From positions 310,001-374,000 of the forward strand of contig CAWASR010000019.1 in the NCBI GenBank assembly GCA_963784805.1: 64,000 nucleotides of DNA, written 5' to 3'. This document shows positions 19,666 through 28,496 of this stretch, in pieces. The translations under genes were made by a program, and so were the position numbers. The notes beneath the pieces are model-generated. The model did no database searches and had not been told where the DNA came from. It was given only the letters and a program-made list of their open reading frames with translations. Origin of the DNA: Roseiarcus sp963784805. Lineage in GTDB: Bacteria > Pseudomonadota > Alphaproteobacteria > Rhizobiales > Beijerinckiaceae. Each line of letters opens with the position of its first letter. Positions within the stretch are counted from its first letter, which is position 1.

Positions 19666-20457
19666 TCAAGCGTCCAAGAACGCGACGGCGCGGATGAAGC
19701 CGGCCGAGCCCTTCTCGATCTTGTATGGGAAGCATGAGATCCAGAAGCCGTCGGCGGGAAGTTGGTCGAGGTTGGATAGTTTCTCCATCTGTCCGTAGCC
19801 GATGTCGCGGCCTGCTTTATGGCCTTCCCAGATGATCCGAGCGTCGCCACTGTCTGCAAAACGCTGCCGGGTGAATGAGAACGGCGCATCCCAGCTCCAA
19901 GCGTCGGTGCCGACAACCCGGACGCCCTGCTCAAGCAGGTAAAGTGTCGCCTCCCGTCCCATGCCGCAGCCGGCGTCGACGTAGCCCAGCTGCCCGTACT
20001 TGGCGCCCGCCGCGGTATTGACGACGACGATGTCGAGGGGCTTGAGCGCGTGACCGATGCGGTCAAGTTCGTCCGCCACGTCTTTGGCGGTCGCGACATA
20101 GCCATCCGGCCGACTACGGAAGTCGAGCTTCACCCCCGGCTGGAAGCACCATTCGAGCGGCAACTGCTCGATCGTCATGGCAGGCTTGCCGCGGTCCTGC
20201 GTCGAGGCGTAGTGCCACGGCGCGTCAATGTGGGTGCCATTGTGGGCGGTTACGCGCAGGCGTTCAACGCCCCAGGCTTCGCCGTCAGGCAGATCGTCCG
20301 CCTTGAGCCCAGGAAACATACGCAGCATTTCGCTGAGGCCTTGCTTGTGGTCCGCATATTCGATTTGCGGCCCCAGGCCGGGCGGGTCGGTGTGAGGATT
20401 GTTGGAGAGAACGACGGAGAGGTCGAGCAGGCGGAATTTCGGGAATGCGAGGGTCAT
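19666..20457 (-). CDS. Cyclase-family hydrolase (kynurenine formamidase-like)
   Basis: 263 residues. The metal-binding motif AHNGTHIDAPWHY (about 90-102) is the diagnostic HxGTHxDxPxH pattern of the PF04199 'cyclase' family, which hydrolyses amides or lactones using divalent metals. The start ATG overlaps the stop of the upstream epimerase gene (ATGA, 4 bp); an in-frame extension to 20745 overlies that gene and is rejected. It is the last gene of the ring-cleavage cluster, so it may open or hydrolyse a late pathway intermediate. Exact substrate unknown. Confidence 0.82.
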   Translation of the reverse strand: MTLAFPKFRLLDLSVVLSNNPHTDPPGLGPQIEYADHKQGLSEMLRMFPGLKADDLPDGEAWGVERLRVTAHNGTHIDAPWHYASTQDRGKPAMTIEQLPLEWCFQPGVKLDFRSRPDGYVATAKDVADELDRIGHALKPLDIVVVNTAAGAKYGQLGYVDAGCGMGREATLYLLEQGVRVVGTDAWSWDAPFSFTRQRFADSGDARIIWEGHKAGRDIGYGQMEKLSNLDQLPADGFWISCFPYKIEKGSAGFIRAVAFLDA

Positions 20458-21374
20458 GGCGCCAAGGCCTCCTTGACAAGCTTTGTCGGCGTACCGTCGT
20501 GGGCAAAGCCGAGGGCCTCTTCCTTTGCGGTCGCCAGTTCCGGAAAGCGGCCAAACAGCGCTTCGATGCGCCGGTCTGGATTGAACGAAATGAGCGCCCG
20601 GCGATCGGGCCCGAAAAGATCGGAAAGTGCATCGACGATCTCGGCGACAGACAATCGAAGAGCGGGAAGCTGAAGCTCGCCGCAGACGTCGATCGAGGCT
20701 GCTCTGGCTAAATTGCCGGCAGCGCAGCTTACCGACATCCACCATGCGGTGGCCTGCTCGGAGACCGGGCAGACGTATGGCTCAGCCGCCGCATAGGCCC
20801 GCGGTAGTTCGCTCATGAAGGCCGAGCCGAAGCCGGTCGCTTTTCCGTGTCGCGCGATGAGGCCTGGAAGACGCAGCGCTATTCCTGAAAGGCCACCCCT
20901 CCGTGAATGGTCTGCGAGGGCCAGCTCCGCCATCCGCTTGTGGGCGCCGTACGTGCTCGTTGGCCGGGTCGGACTGTGGCCGCCGATCGACTGTCCGTCC
21001 ATGTCGCCGTAGACTGCGACGCTGCTCGCGTAAACAACCCGCGGCCTGCAGTCAGACGCAGCCAGACGCTCGAACAGATTAAGCGTCGCGTCGAGATTGA
21101 CGCGCCGGCCCAGGGCGGGCTCGCGTTCAGCGAGAGCGCCGGGGACACTCGCAAGATGATAGACGATGTCAAAATCCTGAAGCCCGGCCTTTTCTATCAC
21201 TTCGCGATCGTCGATAGCGCCTGACAACCAGGAGATCTGACCGGATGCGGCGACTTCGGACGAGGGGACGATCATGTCCAGCGCCGTGATCCGGACGTCC
21301 GGCGAGCGCGAGGCAAGAGTGCGAAGGAGCGCCCGACCGAGGAAGCCCGCACCGCCAGTAACAAGAACGCGCAT
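20454..21374 (-). CDS. NAD-dependent epimerase/dehydratase (extended SDR, DenD-like)
   Basis: 306 residues. The Rossmann glycine motif VTGGAGFLGRAL opens the protein, the acidic NAD-binding residue follows in ALDMIVP, and the catalytic STYGAHK (YxxxK) lies around 145. The closest described relatives I can name are D-erythronate dehydrogenase-like proteins, found with sugar-acid or catabolic genes. It directly follows an SDR fragment (TGA-ATG) and overlaps the cyclase gene. A role as pathway dehydrogenase is inferred from context. Confidence 0.82.
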   Translation of the reverse strand: MRVLVTGGAGFLGRALLRTLASRSPDVRITALDMIVPSSEVAASGQISWLSGAIDDREVIEKAGLQDFDIVYHLASVPGALAEREPALGRRVNLDATLNLFERLAASDCRPRVVYASSVAVYGDMDGQSIGGHSPTRPTSTYGAHKRMAELALADHSRRGGLSGIALRLPGLIARHGKATGFGSAFMSELPRAYAAAEPYVCPVSEQATAWWMSVSCAAGNLARAASIDVCGELQLPALRLSVAEIVDALSDLFGPDRRALISFNPDRRIEALFGRFPELATAKEEALGFAHDGTPTKLVKEALAP

Positions 21375-21669
21375 TCAGTCTCCGATCAGTGTTCCGCCAT
21401 CCACGACAAGTGTCTGGCCGGTGATGAACGCCCCCGGCGGGGGAGGCGAGAAAGACGACGGCGACCGGCACCTCCTTTGGGTCGCCAAGGCCTCCAAGAG
21501 GAGTTCGCGCGAGTCTATGCCTCAGCGCGTCGGGGCTCTTCTTCAAGGGTTCGGCGAAGGCGGTGTCGATGACGCCCCGCGCGATCGCGTTGGCCCGAAC
21601 ATTTGCAAGCGGGTTCAACTGGCGCTCCATGCAGGTTTCGCAGCGCGTCTTATCGCGCGGTGACGCCAA
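21375..21669 (-). pseudogene. C-terminal fragment of a short-chain dehydrogenase, frameshifted
   Basis: NVRANAIARGVIDTAFAEPL, LGGLGDPKEV and VFLAS are the familiar C-terminal SDR blocks. The final FITGQTLVVDGGTLIGD is in another frame; deleting one C from the CCCCC run near 21435-21445 joins them. The N-terminal half with the cofactor motif and the YxxxK catalytic residues is absent. The fragment is fused at its 5' side to a flavoprotein fragment. Confidence 0.75.
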
Positions 21670-21874
21670 GATCGGTAATATCTACGCCCATTTTTCGCAG
21701 ACACATGAGAACCGACGTATTGAGCAGAATCGCTCCGCCGACCGGCTCGATTGTCGCGTTTCGCTCTAGCACACGGACGTCATAGCCTTTGTTGCGCAGC
21801 GCCAGCCCCGCCGCCAATCCGCCGGGATCCGCGCCGATGACGGCAACCCTTTTTTCAAATCCTCCCATTGTCAA
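21650..21874 (-). pseudogene. N-terminal fragment of a FAD-dependent monooxygenase
   Basis: 74 residues: RVAVIGADPGGLAAGLALRNKG with the FAD-binding glycine motif (one glycine replaced by Asp: GADPGG), then VRVLERNATIEPVGGAI. The protein ends after about 65 family-like residues where the SDR fragment begins. It overlaps the FAH-family gene by 4 bp, so the start is probably original. An internal deletion seems to have removed the rest of this gene and the front of the SDR gene. Confidence 0.72.
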
Positions 21875-22881
21875 ACACGATTCTCTCCAATCTTTGAGGT
21901 TTGAGGGCCAACCACTCTCTGGTCGATGCGTCCGAACGGTCCTGGGCGCCCATCGGCGAAGCGCGCCTCCATCTCGACCCGATCGCCGAACATGAGGAAC
22001 GGCGTGCGCGCCTCTCCAAGGTCCAGCTTCTCGATCACGCGCTTCTCAGCGAGGCAACTCGACCCCGCCGCCCTGTCCTTGTTCGAGACCGTTCCGGAGC
22101 CAATGATAGTTCCCGCCCGCAGGCGGCGGGTGCGCGCGGCGTGAGCAATCAGGTCTTGAAAGGAGAACGCCATCTCGGCCCCGGACGCGCCGCCGATGCG
22201 TTCGCCGTTTCGCGCGACGTGCAGGTTGAGGCCGACGCGGCCGTCGCGCCAGGCCGAGCCAAGCTCGTCCGGCGTCACGGCGATCGGCGCGAAGCTCGTC
22301 GTGGGCTTGGCCTGCAGAAACCCGAAGCCGCGCGGCATTTCGTAGGCGCCGATCGCGCGCAGGCTCCAGTCATTGATCTGAACGACGAGGCGGATGCAAT
22401 TCGCCGCGGCTTGCGCGGATGTCCCCATCGGAACCTCGTCGACGATCACTCCGAACTCGCCCTCGAAGTCGATCCCGTCCACCTCGCTAACGAACGGGGT
22501 GTCAGCACAAGGTCCCAGAAAGTCGTCGCTTGCGCCCTGGTACATGACCGGGATCGTGTCGAAGTCTGGGATTGGCGGGGTGTTGAACGCCCGTTCCATC
22601 AGGCGCCCGTGATTCAGGAAGGCCGATCCGTCGCACCACTGCGGCGCGCGAGGGAGCGGCGCCAGGCACAGCCGCGGTTCGAAGACGACGGCGACCGGCG
22701 AATGGTTGGCGTCGAGGTCCTCGGATAGACGCTTCAGTGGCGCTTCCACCTCGCGCCAGTTCTGAAGCGCGCTAAGCAGGCTCGGGGTGATCGCCGAGGC
22801 GTCGACGGCGCGGGCATGGTCGCTGGAGACAACGTACAATCGCCCGTCGGTCGAACCGTCGTCGTAGGTGGCAAACTTCAT
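21871..22881 (-). CDS. Fumarylacetoacetate hydrolase (FAH) family protein
   Basis: 336 residues. The FAH-fold metal ligands are visible in DGIDFEGEFGVIVDE (E-x-E) and QINDWS (D), and GSGTVSNKD matches the usual GSGT segment. Family members hydrolyse or hydrate/isomerise beta-diketo acids and ring-cleavage products such as fumarylpyruvate. It lies between the cupin and the monooxygenase fragment with start/stop overlaps (1 bp and 4 bp). In this cluster it probably processes the ring-fission product; substrate inferred only. Confidence 0.86.
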   Translation of the reverse strand: MKFATYDDGSTDGRLYVVSSDHARAVDASAITPSLLSALQNWREVEAPLKRLSEDLDANHSPVAVVFEPRLCLAPLPRAPQWCDGSAFLNHGRLMERAFNTPPIPDFDTIPVMYQGASDDFLGPCADTPFVSEVDGIDFEGEFGVIVDEVPMGTSAQAAANCIRLVVQINDWSLRAIGAYEMPRGFGFLQAKPTTSFAPIAVTPDELGSAWRDGRVGLNLHVARNGERIGGASGAEMAFSFQDLIAHAARTRRLRAGTIIGSGTVSNKDRAAGSSCLAEKRVIEKLDLGEARTPFLMFGDRVEMEARFADGRPGPFGRIDQRVVGPQTSKIGENRV

Positions 22882-23471
22882 CAGTCCACCCTGGCGCCTG
22901 GAATTCCTGGCTCAAAACGGCCATCGACGAGGATGAATAGCATCCGGCAGGGCGTGCTGCCGGACCGGTTTGCCCAGGCATGGTTGGTGCCCCGCTGGAT
23001 GACGACATCTCCCTCCCGCAGGAGGGCCTCGCCCTTGTCCAGAATCAGCGTCATTTCGCCCGAGATAACGATGCCGTAGTCGATCGACTCGGTGCGATGC
23101 ATCAGGGGATGCGGGGAGTCGGCCTTGACGGTCGAGGCGTGTGAGTCGCCGATCTCGGTGAAAGCTGCGTTCATCCGCTCGGCGCCCCGATTGACGAAGT
23201 CCTCGGTGTCCGGCGGAATGTCGACGAAACGGATCCGCGTCCCGTGCATCGGCGGCGGCAATTTGATCGGGCCGGTCGATGGATCGGGTCCGTTTCCAAT
23301 CGGCGCTGGACCACCCTCGGTGCTCCACACTTCATGGAAGACTGTTCCCGGCAAGGCGGAGAGTTCGACCACGGTCGGCAGCGGGCCGTCCGAAGCGACG
23401 ATCGCCCGGCCGTCAGCGCTATGCCCTGTTACGATCCGACGGATCGGTGGAAATGATGCGTCCTTGCTCAT
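22881..23471 (-). CDS. Cupin-domain protein
   Basis: 196 residues. A C-terminal cupin barrel is visible: HRTESIDYGIVISGEMTLIL (motif 1 region), then GDVVIQRGTNHAWANRS (motif 2) with metal-binding-type His and Glu. The N-terminal half is a second, less obvious barrel-like region. It belongs to small cupins found in aromatic catabolic clusters; whether it is a dioxygenase, an isomerase or a binding protein cannot be told. It shares one base with the FAH gene and follows the MFS gene by 3 bp. Confidence 0.78.
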   Translation of the reverse strand: MSKDASFPPIRRIVTGHSADGRAIVASDGPLPTVVELSALPGTVFHEVWSTEGGPAPIGNGPDPSTGPIKLPPPMHGTRIRFVDIPPDTEDFVNRGAERMNAAFTEIGDSHASTVKADSPHPLMHRTESIDYGIVISGEMTLILDKGEALLREGDVVIQRGTNHAWANRSGSTPCRMLFILVDGRFEPGIPGARVD

Positions 23472-23474
23472 CGA

Positions 23475-24644
23475 TCAGGCCCCCTTTGGTTCGTGTGGCG
23501 CGTTGAGGATAGGGACGTGCGGGGCGTGCACCTTCGAGAATAGAAAAACCGCAATCGCCGCGGCAATGACGGCCGCAACCCCGAGACTGCCGTAGCCGAA
23601 ACCCTGTACGAGCGTGCCTCCTAGGATTGGACCCACCGCCGCTCCGATCATGAGCATCGCAGGCGTGCCGGCTAGAGCCCGGGCCGTCGGGTCGAGCTTC
23701 GAGAGGACGCCGAACGCGAAGGTGTGGGTAAAAATCATCACCGCGGCAAAGAAGACCGAGGGCGCGGCATAAGCTGGAAAGCCGCCGCCAAAGGAAATGG
23801 CGAGCGCGATCAGGGCCTGTACGATCGGCCCGACGAGCAGGACCGCGTGCGGCGAAACGCGATTTTCGAGAAACGCTGCAAGCGGCGCAGGAAAAAGGTT
23901 GACGAAGCCGAGCGCGATCAAGACACCCGTGACAGCCTCTCGCCCAAACCCGCGATCGATGCCGATCCGCTCGAGGAAGCTGAACATCATCGCCTGCGTG
24001 AGCGCCATGCAACTGATCCCCGCGACGCCGAACCACACCGCGGGGCGCAGATGGGAGACTTCTTCGATGATGTCCTCGTCGCTGCGCGCCGTCGCCGTCG
24101 GGAACGCGACCATCGCTGCGATCGCTGCGATAGCCATGATCACGGTGAAGGTCCTGAATAGGACGGGGCCGCCGAAGGCGGCGATGAGGTTCGGAGTCGC
24201 GCCGAGGAAGACGATGGCGAAGACGCCGAGCGCAAAGCCGACGATCGCGAACAACCGATGCGGATGCCCGCTATGCGCGATCGTGCCGTGGGTGAAGCTC
24301 AGCGCGCAGCCGACGGCCGCTCCGGCGGTCGCGTGACATAGCGCCATCGTCGCGAAGCCCGATAGCAGCGAGGCCACGAAGAACGCGACGGCCGCCAGCG
24401 CGAAACCAACCGCAGCCATGAGCCGCGCATCGATTCTGTTGAAGCGCGGAGCGCAGACGAGGCTGCTCACCACGGCGCCGATGAGGAACAGCGTCACGAG
24501 GCCACCCGCCTGCTGCGGCGAGAACCCGTATTGCGCGATCAGCGCCCCGACCCAGACCGGCAGCGCCACAAGGTCGATCATGCCCGCGCAGTGGGCGACC
24601 ATCAGCGCGATTCGGCCGCGCCAGCTCTCCGTGTTTGCCTGCAT
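23475..24644 (-). CDS. Major facilitator superfamily transporter
   Basis: 389 residues with about 12 hydrophobic helices (for example LVTLFLIGAVVSSLVC, LFAIVGFALGVFAIVFLGA, TPAMLMIGAAVGPILGGTL). A cytoplasmic loop in the middle (TATARSDEDIIEEVSHL) divides two six-helix halves, the usual MFS plan. It probably imports the aromatic substrate or exports an intermediate. It sits between the FAD monooxygenase and cupin genes in the same transcription direction. Confidence 0.85.
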   Translation of the reverse strand: MQANTESWRGRIALMVAHCAGMIDLVALPVWVGALIAQYGFSPQQAGGLVTLFLIGAVVSSLVCAPRFNRIDARLMAAVGFALAAVAFFVASLLSGFATMALCHATAGAAVGCALSFTHGTIAHSGHPHRLFAIVGFALGVFAIVFLGATPNLIAAFGGPVLFRTFTVIMAIAAIAAMVAFPTATARSDEDIIEEVSHLRPAVWFGVAGISCMALTQAMMFSFLERIGIDRGFGREAVTGVLIALGFVNLFPAPLAAFLENRVSPHAVLLVGPIVQALIALAISFGGGFPAYAAPSVFFAAVMIFTHTFAFGVLSKLDPTARALAGTPAMLMIGAAVGPILGGTLVQGFGYGSLGVAAVIAAAIAVFLFSKVHAPHVPILNAPHEPKGA

Positions 24645-24668
24645 GAGCGTCCTCTCCTTCCAGCGCGG

Positions 24669-25800
24669 TCAGATGGGGGCGGCGAGCGCCATCATCGACT
24701 TGCGCATGATGTCGGCGTGCTCGGACTTGTCGCCGTCGGTGATTTCGAGCTCGCCGAGCCGCACGGAGTTTTCGACCACCATGCGGCAGCGTTCCCAGCG
24801 CCGGTCCTCGAAGACTTTCAGCGCTCTTTCGACGCTGTCCGCGGCGCTGATCTCCTCCGCTAGCACGATGGCGTCTTCGATGCCTATGCAGGCGCCCGAG
24901 GCGAGATGCGGCGTCGTGGCGTGGACGGCGTCTCCGATCAGGACGACGCGTCCTTTCGACCACGGGCGCGGCATAAGCAGCGCCTCCAGCGGCCGGTAGA
25001 CGATGCGGGACCGATCGTTCAGCGAGTTCTTGAATGGCCCTGACGATGGGCGCGGCGAAGGGCGCGATCATCGCCTTCAGCAAGGTCAGGAAGCTGCCCG
25101 GATCGATGAAGTCGTTCGTCGGACGATCTTCGGTGACGAACATGTACATCTCGTCGCGCGAGACCGGGTTGACGCCGACCTTGACCTTGTCCCCCAGCCA
25201 CATGATCGGCGCGTTGACCTCAGCCATGCGAGGCACAACGGCGCGCCACACGCACTGTCCGGTGTAGTGGGGCGTGGGGGCGTCGGGGAAGATCGCCTTC
25301 CGTGTCTTCGAATAGAGCCCGTCCGCGCCGATCACGAGATCGTAGCTCGCCCGCGAGTTGTCGTTGAATGTCACGCGCACTTTGTCGGGGCCGTCGACGA
25401 TCTCTGTGAAGGTGCTTCCGAGCCGGACCTTCGCTCCCGCAGCCTTGGTGGCCTCCGCGAGAATGGCGGCGAGGACCGGCCGCATGACGGCGCCTGCGCC
25501 GGGAACGTCCCGGCCGGCAAGGCGCGGCGTCGGAATGTTTGCGATCTTGTGTCCGCCCGCAGTGAAGAGATCGAGGCCGTCGGCTGCGTCTCCGCGTTTC
25601 AGGAATTCGTCGAGAACGCCGATCTCGCGAAGGGCTCTGAGAGTCGCGCCGCCGAGCGTGATGCCCGCCCCGTACGATCGCCAGCCGGGATCGATCTCGA
25701 CGATCTCCACGTCCGCGCCCGCCTTGCGCAGCTGGATGGCGGCGGTCATGCCTGAGAAACCGCCGCCAACGACGAGGACCTGCAGTCCCTTCGCCAACAT
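24669..25800 (-). pseudogene. FAD-dependent aromatic-ring monooxygenase, frameshifted
   Basis: The N-terminal part has the FAD motif VLVVGGGFSGMTAAIQL and the DLVIGADGLYSKTR (DG) motif. The frame then breaks at about 25020-25025, where one extra base in CTCGCTG shifts reading. The other frame continues with LNDRSRIVYRPLEALL and the GD motif VVLIGDAVHATTPH, ending at 24669. With one base removed the protein is about 376 residues, normal for PHBH-type hydroxylases. Such enzymes hydroxylate aromatic or heteroaromatic rings with NAD(P)H. An error or recent mutation is likely, because both halves are fully conserved. Confidence 0.85.
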
Positions 25801-25819
25801 GATGTTTCCTCCCGCTTTC

Positions 25820-26155
25820 TTATGGATTGAAGACGATTGCGCCATCCGCAGTCGCCGCGATGGGCGCCGGGTTGAGCGTCAGTCCGAGCGCGGCCCCGTG
25901 GACGCATAGCCCGGTTTCGATCTCGAATTCGGCCCCGTGGGACGCGCAGACGATCCGATCTCCGGCGGCGTTGAGATATGCGTTGCTGCGCCACGCCATC
26001 GGCGTGCCGCCGTAGTGCGGACAGGCGTCCCAATAGGCATAGAGACAGCCGTTACTGCGCACGGCGAAGGCTTTGACGCGCGAGCCGTCGAACGGCCCGA
26101 AAGCGCGCGCTTCTCCCTCGCGAAGATCGTCGATCTGTCCGATCAGTCGGGTCAT
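25820..26155 (-). CDS. Rieske [2Fe-2S] ferredoxin-like protein
   Basis: 111 residues. Rieske ligands are C45/H47 (ACPHYGG) and C70/H73 (CASHGAEF), the spacing expected for ring-hydroxylating dioxygenase ferredoxins or Rieske-type electron carriers. The start at 26155 follows the dioxygenase stop with a 1-bp overlap (TGATG). No Rieske dioxygenase alpha subunit is present in the cluster, so the partner is uncertain; it may feed the neighbouring monooxygenase or an enzyme elsewhere. Confidence 0.9.
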   Translation of the reverse strand: MTRLIGQIDDLREGEARAFGPFDGSRVKAFAVRSNGCLYAYWDACPHYGGTPMAWRSNAYLNAAGDRIVCASHGAEFEIETGLCVHGAALGLTLNPAPIAATADGAIVFNP

Positions 26156-27108
26156 CAGTGGCCCGGCCCCTTCGCGCCGGGAGGCGGACCGCCCGGCGCC
26201 CACCGCTCGCGGTACTCGAACAGAAACGCCTGCGCGCCCTCGGGTCCCAGCGGGGCCTCGCGCGGAGACCATTCGTCGTCGTGCTGATCCATGTCGGCGT
26301 CGTATTCGACGTGGCAGCCGAGCGGGCTATTGAAGTACCAGAACCAATTCGAGCCGAACTTGTGCCGCCCGGGACCCCAGAAGGACTGGTAGCCCGCGCG
26401 CATGAAACGGGAGCCGGCCAGCATCAGCTCGGTGGGACCACCCATGTGGAAGGCGAAATGCTCACAGCCTTTCATGTAGATCGGCGTCTGAATGAAGAAG
26501 AGCGTGTGATGGTCGGTCGTGCCGGCCGGCCGCAGGAACGGGCCGACGCCGTTGAAGCGGTCCGTCACCTTGAAGCCGAGGCGCTTCACATAGAAGGCCT
26601 CTGCGCTGGGAATGTCCGGCACGAAGCAGACGACATGCGAAAGGGTGCGCGGCGCCGACGGCATCTCTTCCCAGACGCCGATCTTGTTAGGGCCGCGCTG
26701 GGGAGGAGAACCCGGCGCATTGACGATCTCGGGCGGCATGTCGAGCTCGCGCCTCATCGTCACCTGAAACTTCAGGGCGAAGCCGTGGTCGTCGCTTGCT
26801 TCGACGGCGCCGTCGTCGAGCCGCTTGACCTGCCGGTCCCTCGCGAGCTCGTCGCCGATCGCGTCGACCGTGGCTTGGTCGGCGACGCCATAGACGGTCT
26901 GGCGCAGCATGGTCGCGGTCTCGTGCGGCGCCGGCAGCCGCGGATCGGTCCGGCTGCGGATCAGGACGCCAGTGCCGTCGAGGGCCTCGAAGAAGCCGCC
27001 GGTCTCGTCGACGCCAACCGGCTTCAGCCCGAAGGCGATCAGATAATCCTTGCAGGCGGCGACGTCGTCTACACCGAAAGCAAGCGCGTCGGGTCCGATG
27101 ATGTTCAT
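26155..27108 (-). CDS. VOC-family extradiol ring-cleavage dioxygenase
   Basis: 317 residues, two vicinal-oxygen-chelate modules. In the C-terminal module the metal triad typical of type I extradiol dioxygenases is visible as H158 (LSHVVCF), H217 (CEHFAFHM) and E268 (GCHVEYD). Such enzymes open catechol-like rings beside the diol using Fe2+. The ATG at 27108 precedes MNIIGPDALAFGVDD; longer in-frame sequence is unlikely to be coding. It is the second gene of the cluster, just after the C-C hydrolase, the normal pairing of meta-cleavage pathways. Confidence 0.86.
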   Translation of the reverse strand: MNIIGPDALAFGVDDVAACKDYLIAFGLKPVGVDETGGFFEALDGTGVLIRSRTDPRLPAPHETATMLRQTVYGVADQATVDAIGDELARDRQVKRLDDGAVEASDDHGFALKFQVTMRRELDMPPEIVNAPGSPPQRGPNKIGVWEEMPSAPRTLSHVVCFVPDIPSAEAFYVKRLGFKVTDRFNGVGPFLRPAGTTDHHTLFFIQTPIYMKGCEHFAFHMGGPTELMLAGSRFMRAGYQSFWGPGRHKFGSNWFWYFNSPLGCHVEYDADMDQHDDEWSPREAPLGPEGAQAFLFEYRERWAPGGPPPGAKGPGH

Positions 27109-27121
27109 AAGGCGTCCTTTC

Positions 27122-28294
27122 TCAATTCGCTTTGGCGACGGCGGTGCGGCCACCGAGCGTTTCGGCGACCCAGTCGGCGATATAGGCGCCGGCATTGGCC
27201 GAATTGTCGAAGCTCGAATGCTGCACCCCGCCCTCCCGGTCGGTGAAGATCCTCAGTTCGCGTTTCGGGCTGTTCACAAGCTGGTCGAATGTGCGCTGCG
27301 CCCATTTAAGCGGGATCTGGGAGTCTTTCTCGCCATGCGTGATGAGGAAGGGGACCCGGATGCGGCCGAGCACGCCGTCGAGATGAACGTTCTCTGCGAT
27401 CCGCATGAAGTCGTCCTGGTCCCTCGCGCCCCAGACCCAGCACACGTGCTCCCAATAGTGCGGCACCGGAAAATTGCCCTCGCGCTCGAGGCGCTTCTTT
27501 TGGACGTCGCGCCAGTCATGATTGGCGCCCCAGACGACCCCGCACGCGAAGCGCGGCTCGAAGGCGACGGCGCGCGGGCAGTAATAGCCGCCCAGCGAAA
27601 CCCCCTCGAGGCCGATCCGCTTCGGGTCGACGTCGTCGCGCGTCTCGAGCCAGTCGACGATCTTGCTCGCCCAAATCTCCGAATTGTAGACGGCGTGAAG
27701 GCCCTGAAGGCGGAGCGCCTCGCCGGTTCCCGGCTGATCGACGACGAGGGACGAGACGCCCCGCTGGGCGAGCCAGCGCGGCAGGCCAACGCGGTATTTC
27801 ATCTCCTTCGTCGAATCGAGGCCGTTGAGTTGGACAAGGATCGGCGCGCGCCCGTCGACGCCTTCGGCGCGGGTATAAAGCGCCGACAGATGCGCTTCGC
27901 CGTAAGGGATCTCGACACGCTCGCAGTTCTCGTGCGCGAGTCGCACGCCGCGATCGAAGACAGACCGCATGCGTTTGTAAAGGTCGAGGCGACCCGGCGC
28001 GTCGTGCGCCTGCAGGCGCTCGGCTGTTAGATAGTAGGTCGCTGCGCGTCCGTACTTGTCGCCGGCTGAAATCAGCCGGCCGCGTCCTTCGTCCTCCTCG
28101 GCGAGCTCACAGAGCTTGTTGCCCATTTTCGACCAGGTCTCGCGGAAGGCGGCTGTTCCGGAGGCGTCGGGCTGCTTAGCGGCCTCCAGCAGAGGCGCGC
28201 ACATCTCCTCGATCTCGCCAATCTTGGCGCCCATCTCGATCGCGAGATCGACGGAGAGGTTCCAGACGTAGTTGGTCGGGAAGTACTTGAACAT
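27122..28294 (-). CDS. Alpha/beta-hydrolase, probable C-C bond hydrolase of ring-fission product
   Basis: 390 residues. A helical N-terminal cap (1-125) precedes an alpha/beta-hydrolase core with nucleophile S233 (EGVSLGGYY), acid D324 (HGEKDSQIP) and H359 (VQHSSFD). The build resembles 2,6-dihydroxypseudooxynicotine hydrolase and FrsA-like esterases, which split carbon-carbon bonds in heteroaromatic breakdown. It is the first gene of the catabolic operon, facing the LysR gene across a 200-bp regulatory gap. Substrate unknown. Confidence 0.84.
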   Translation of the reverse strand: MFKYFPTNYVWNLSVDLAIEMGAKIGEIEEMCAPLLEAAKQPDASGTAAFRETWSKMGNKLCELAEEDEGRGRLISAGDKYGRAATYYLTAERLQAHDAPGRLDLYKRMRSVFDRGVRLAHENCERVEIPYGEAHLSALYTRAEGVDGRAPILVQLNGLDSTKEMKYRVGLPRWLAQRGVSSLVVDQPGTGEALRLQGLHAVYNSEIWASKIVDWLETRDDVDPKRIGLEGVSLGGYYCPRAVAFEPRFACGVVWGANHDWRDVQKKRLEREGNFPVPHYWEHVCWVWGARDQDDFMRIAENVHLDGVLGRIRVPFLITHGEKDSQIPLKWAQRTFDQLVNSPKRELRIFTDREGGVQHSSFDNSANAGAYIADWVAETLGGRTAVAKAN

Positions 28295-28459
28295 CCGTGC
28301 TACCCCCCAATTCCGCTTCGGGACTGCGCGCCGGTGCGGCGCGTGCCTGCGCTCGTCTTGCCAAGAGCCATCGACGTCCTCCTCTCCACGTCCACTAGCA
28401 GCGACTCTTGCACAAGAAAAATTGATTGTTAAAATACCGACTATGGATTCCGTGAATGA

Positions 28460-28475
28460 ATGAGCATCGACTCAT
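28460..28475. promoter_or_regulatory. Putative LysR operator (inverted repeat)
   Basis: ATGAG-CATCGA-CTCAT is a perfect 5-bp inverted repeat with a 6-bp spacer in the gap between the catabolic operon and the divergent lysR gene, 21 bp before the lysR start. Position and symmetry fit a LysR-type binding site (T-N11-A type), but the assignment is inference. Confidence 0.4.
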
Positions 28476-28496
28476 ATTTCGACCTCGGCGTGACCC

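Noticed and set aside
24271..25845. 524-residue protein spanning the monooxygenase and part of the MFS gene
   Set aside because: After about residue 275 the frame leaves the flavoprotein and reads an Arg-rich shadow; the true C terminus is in another frame.
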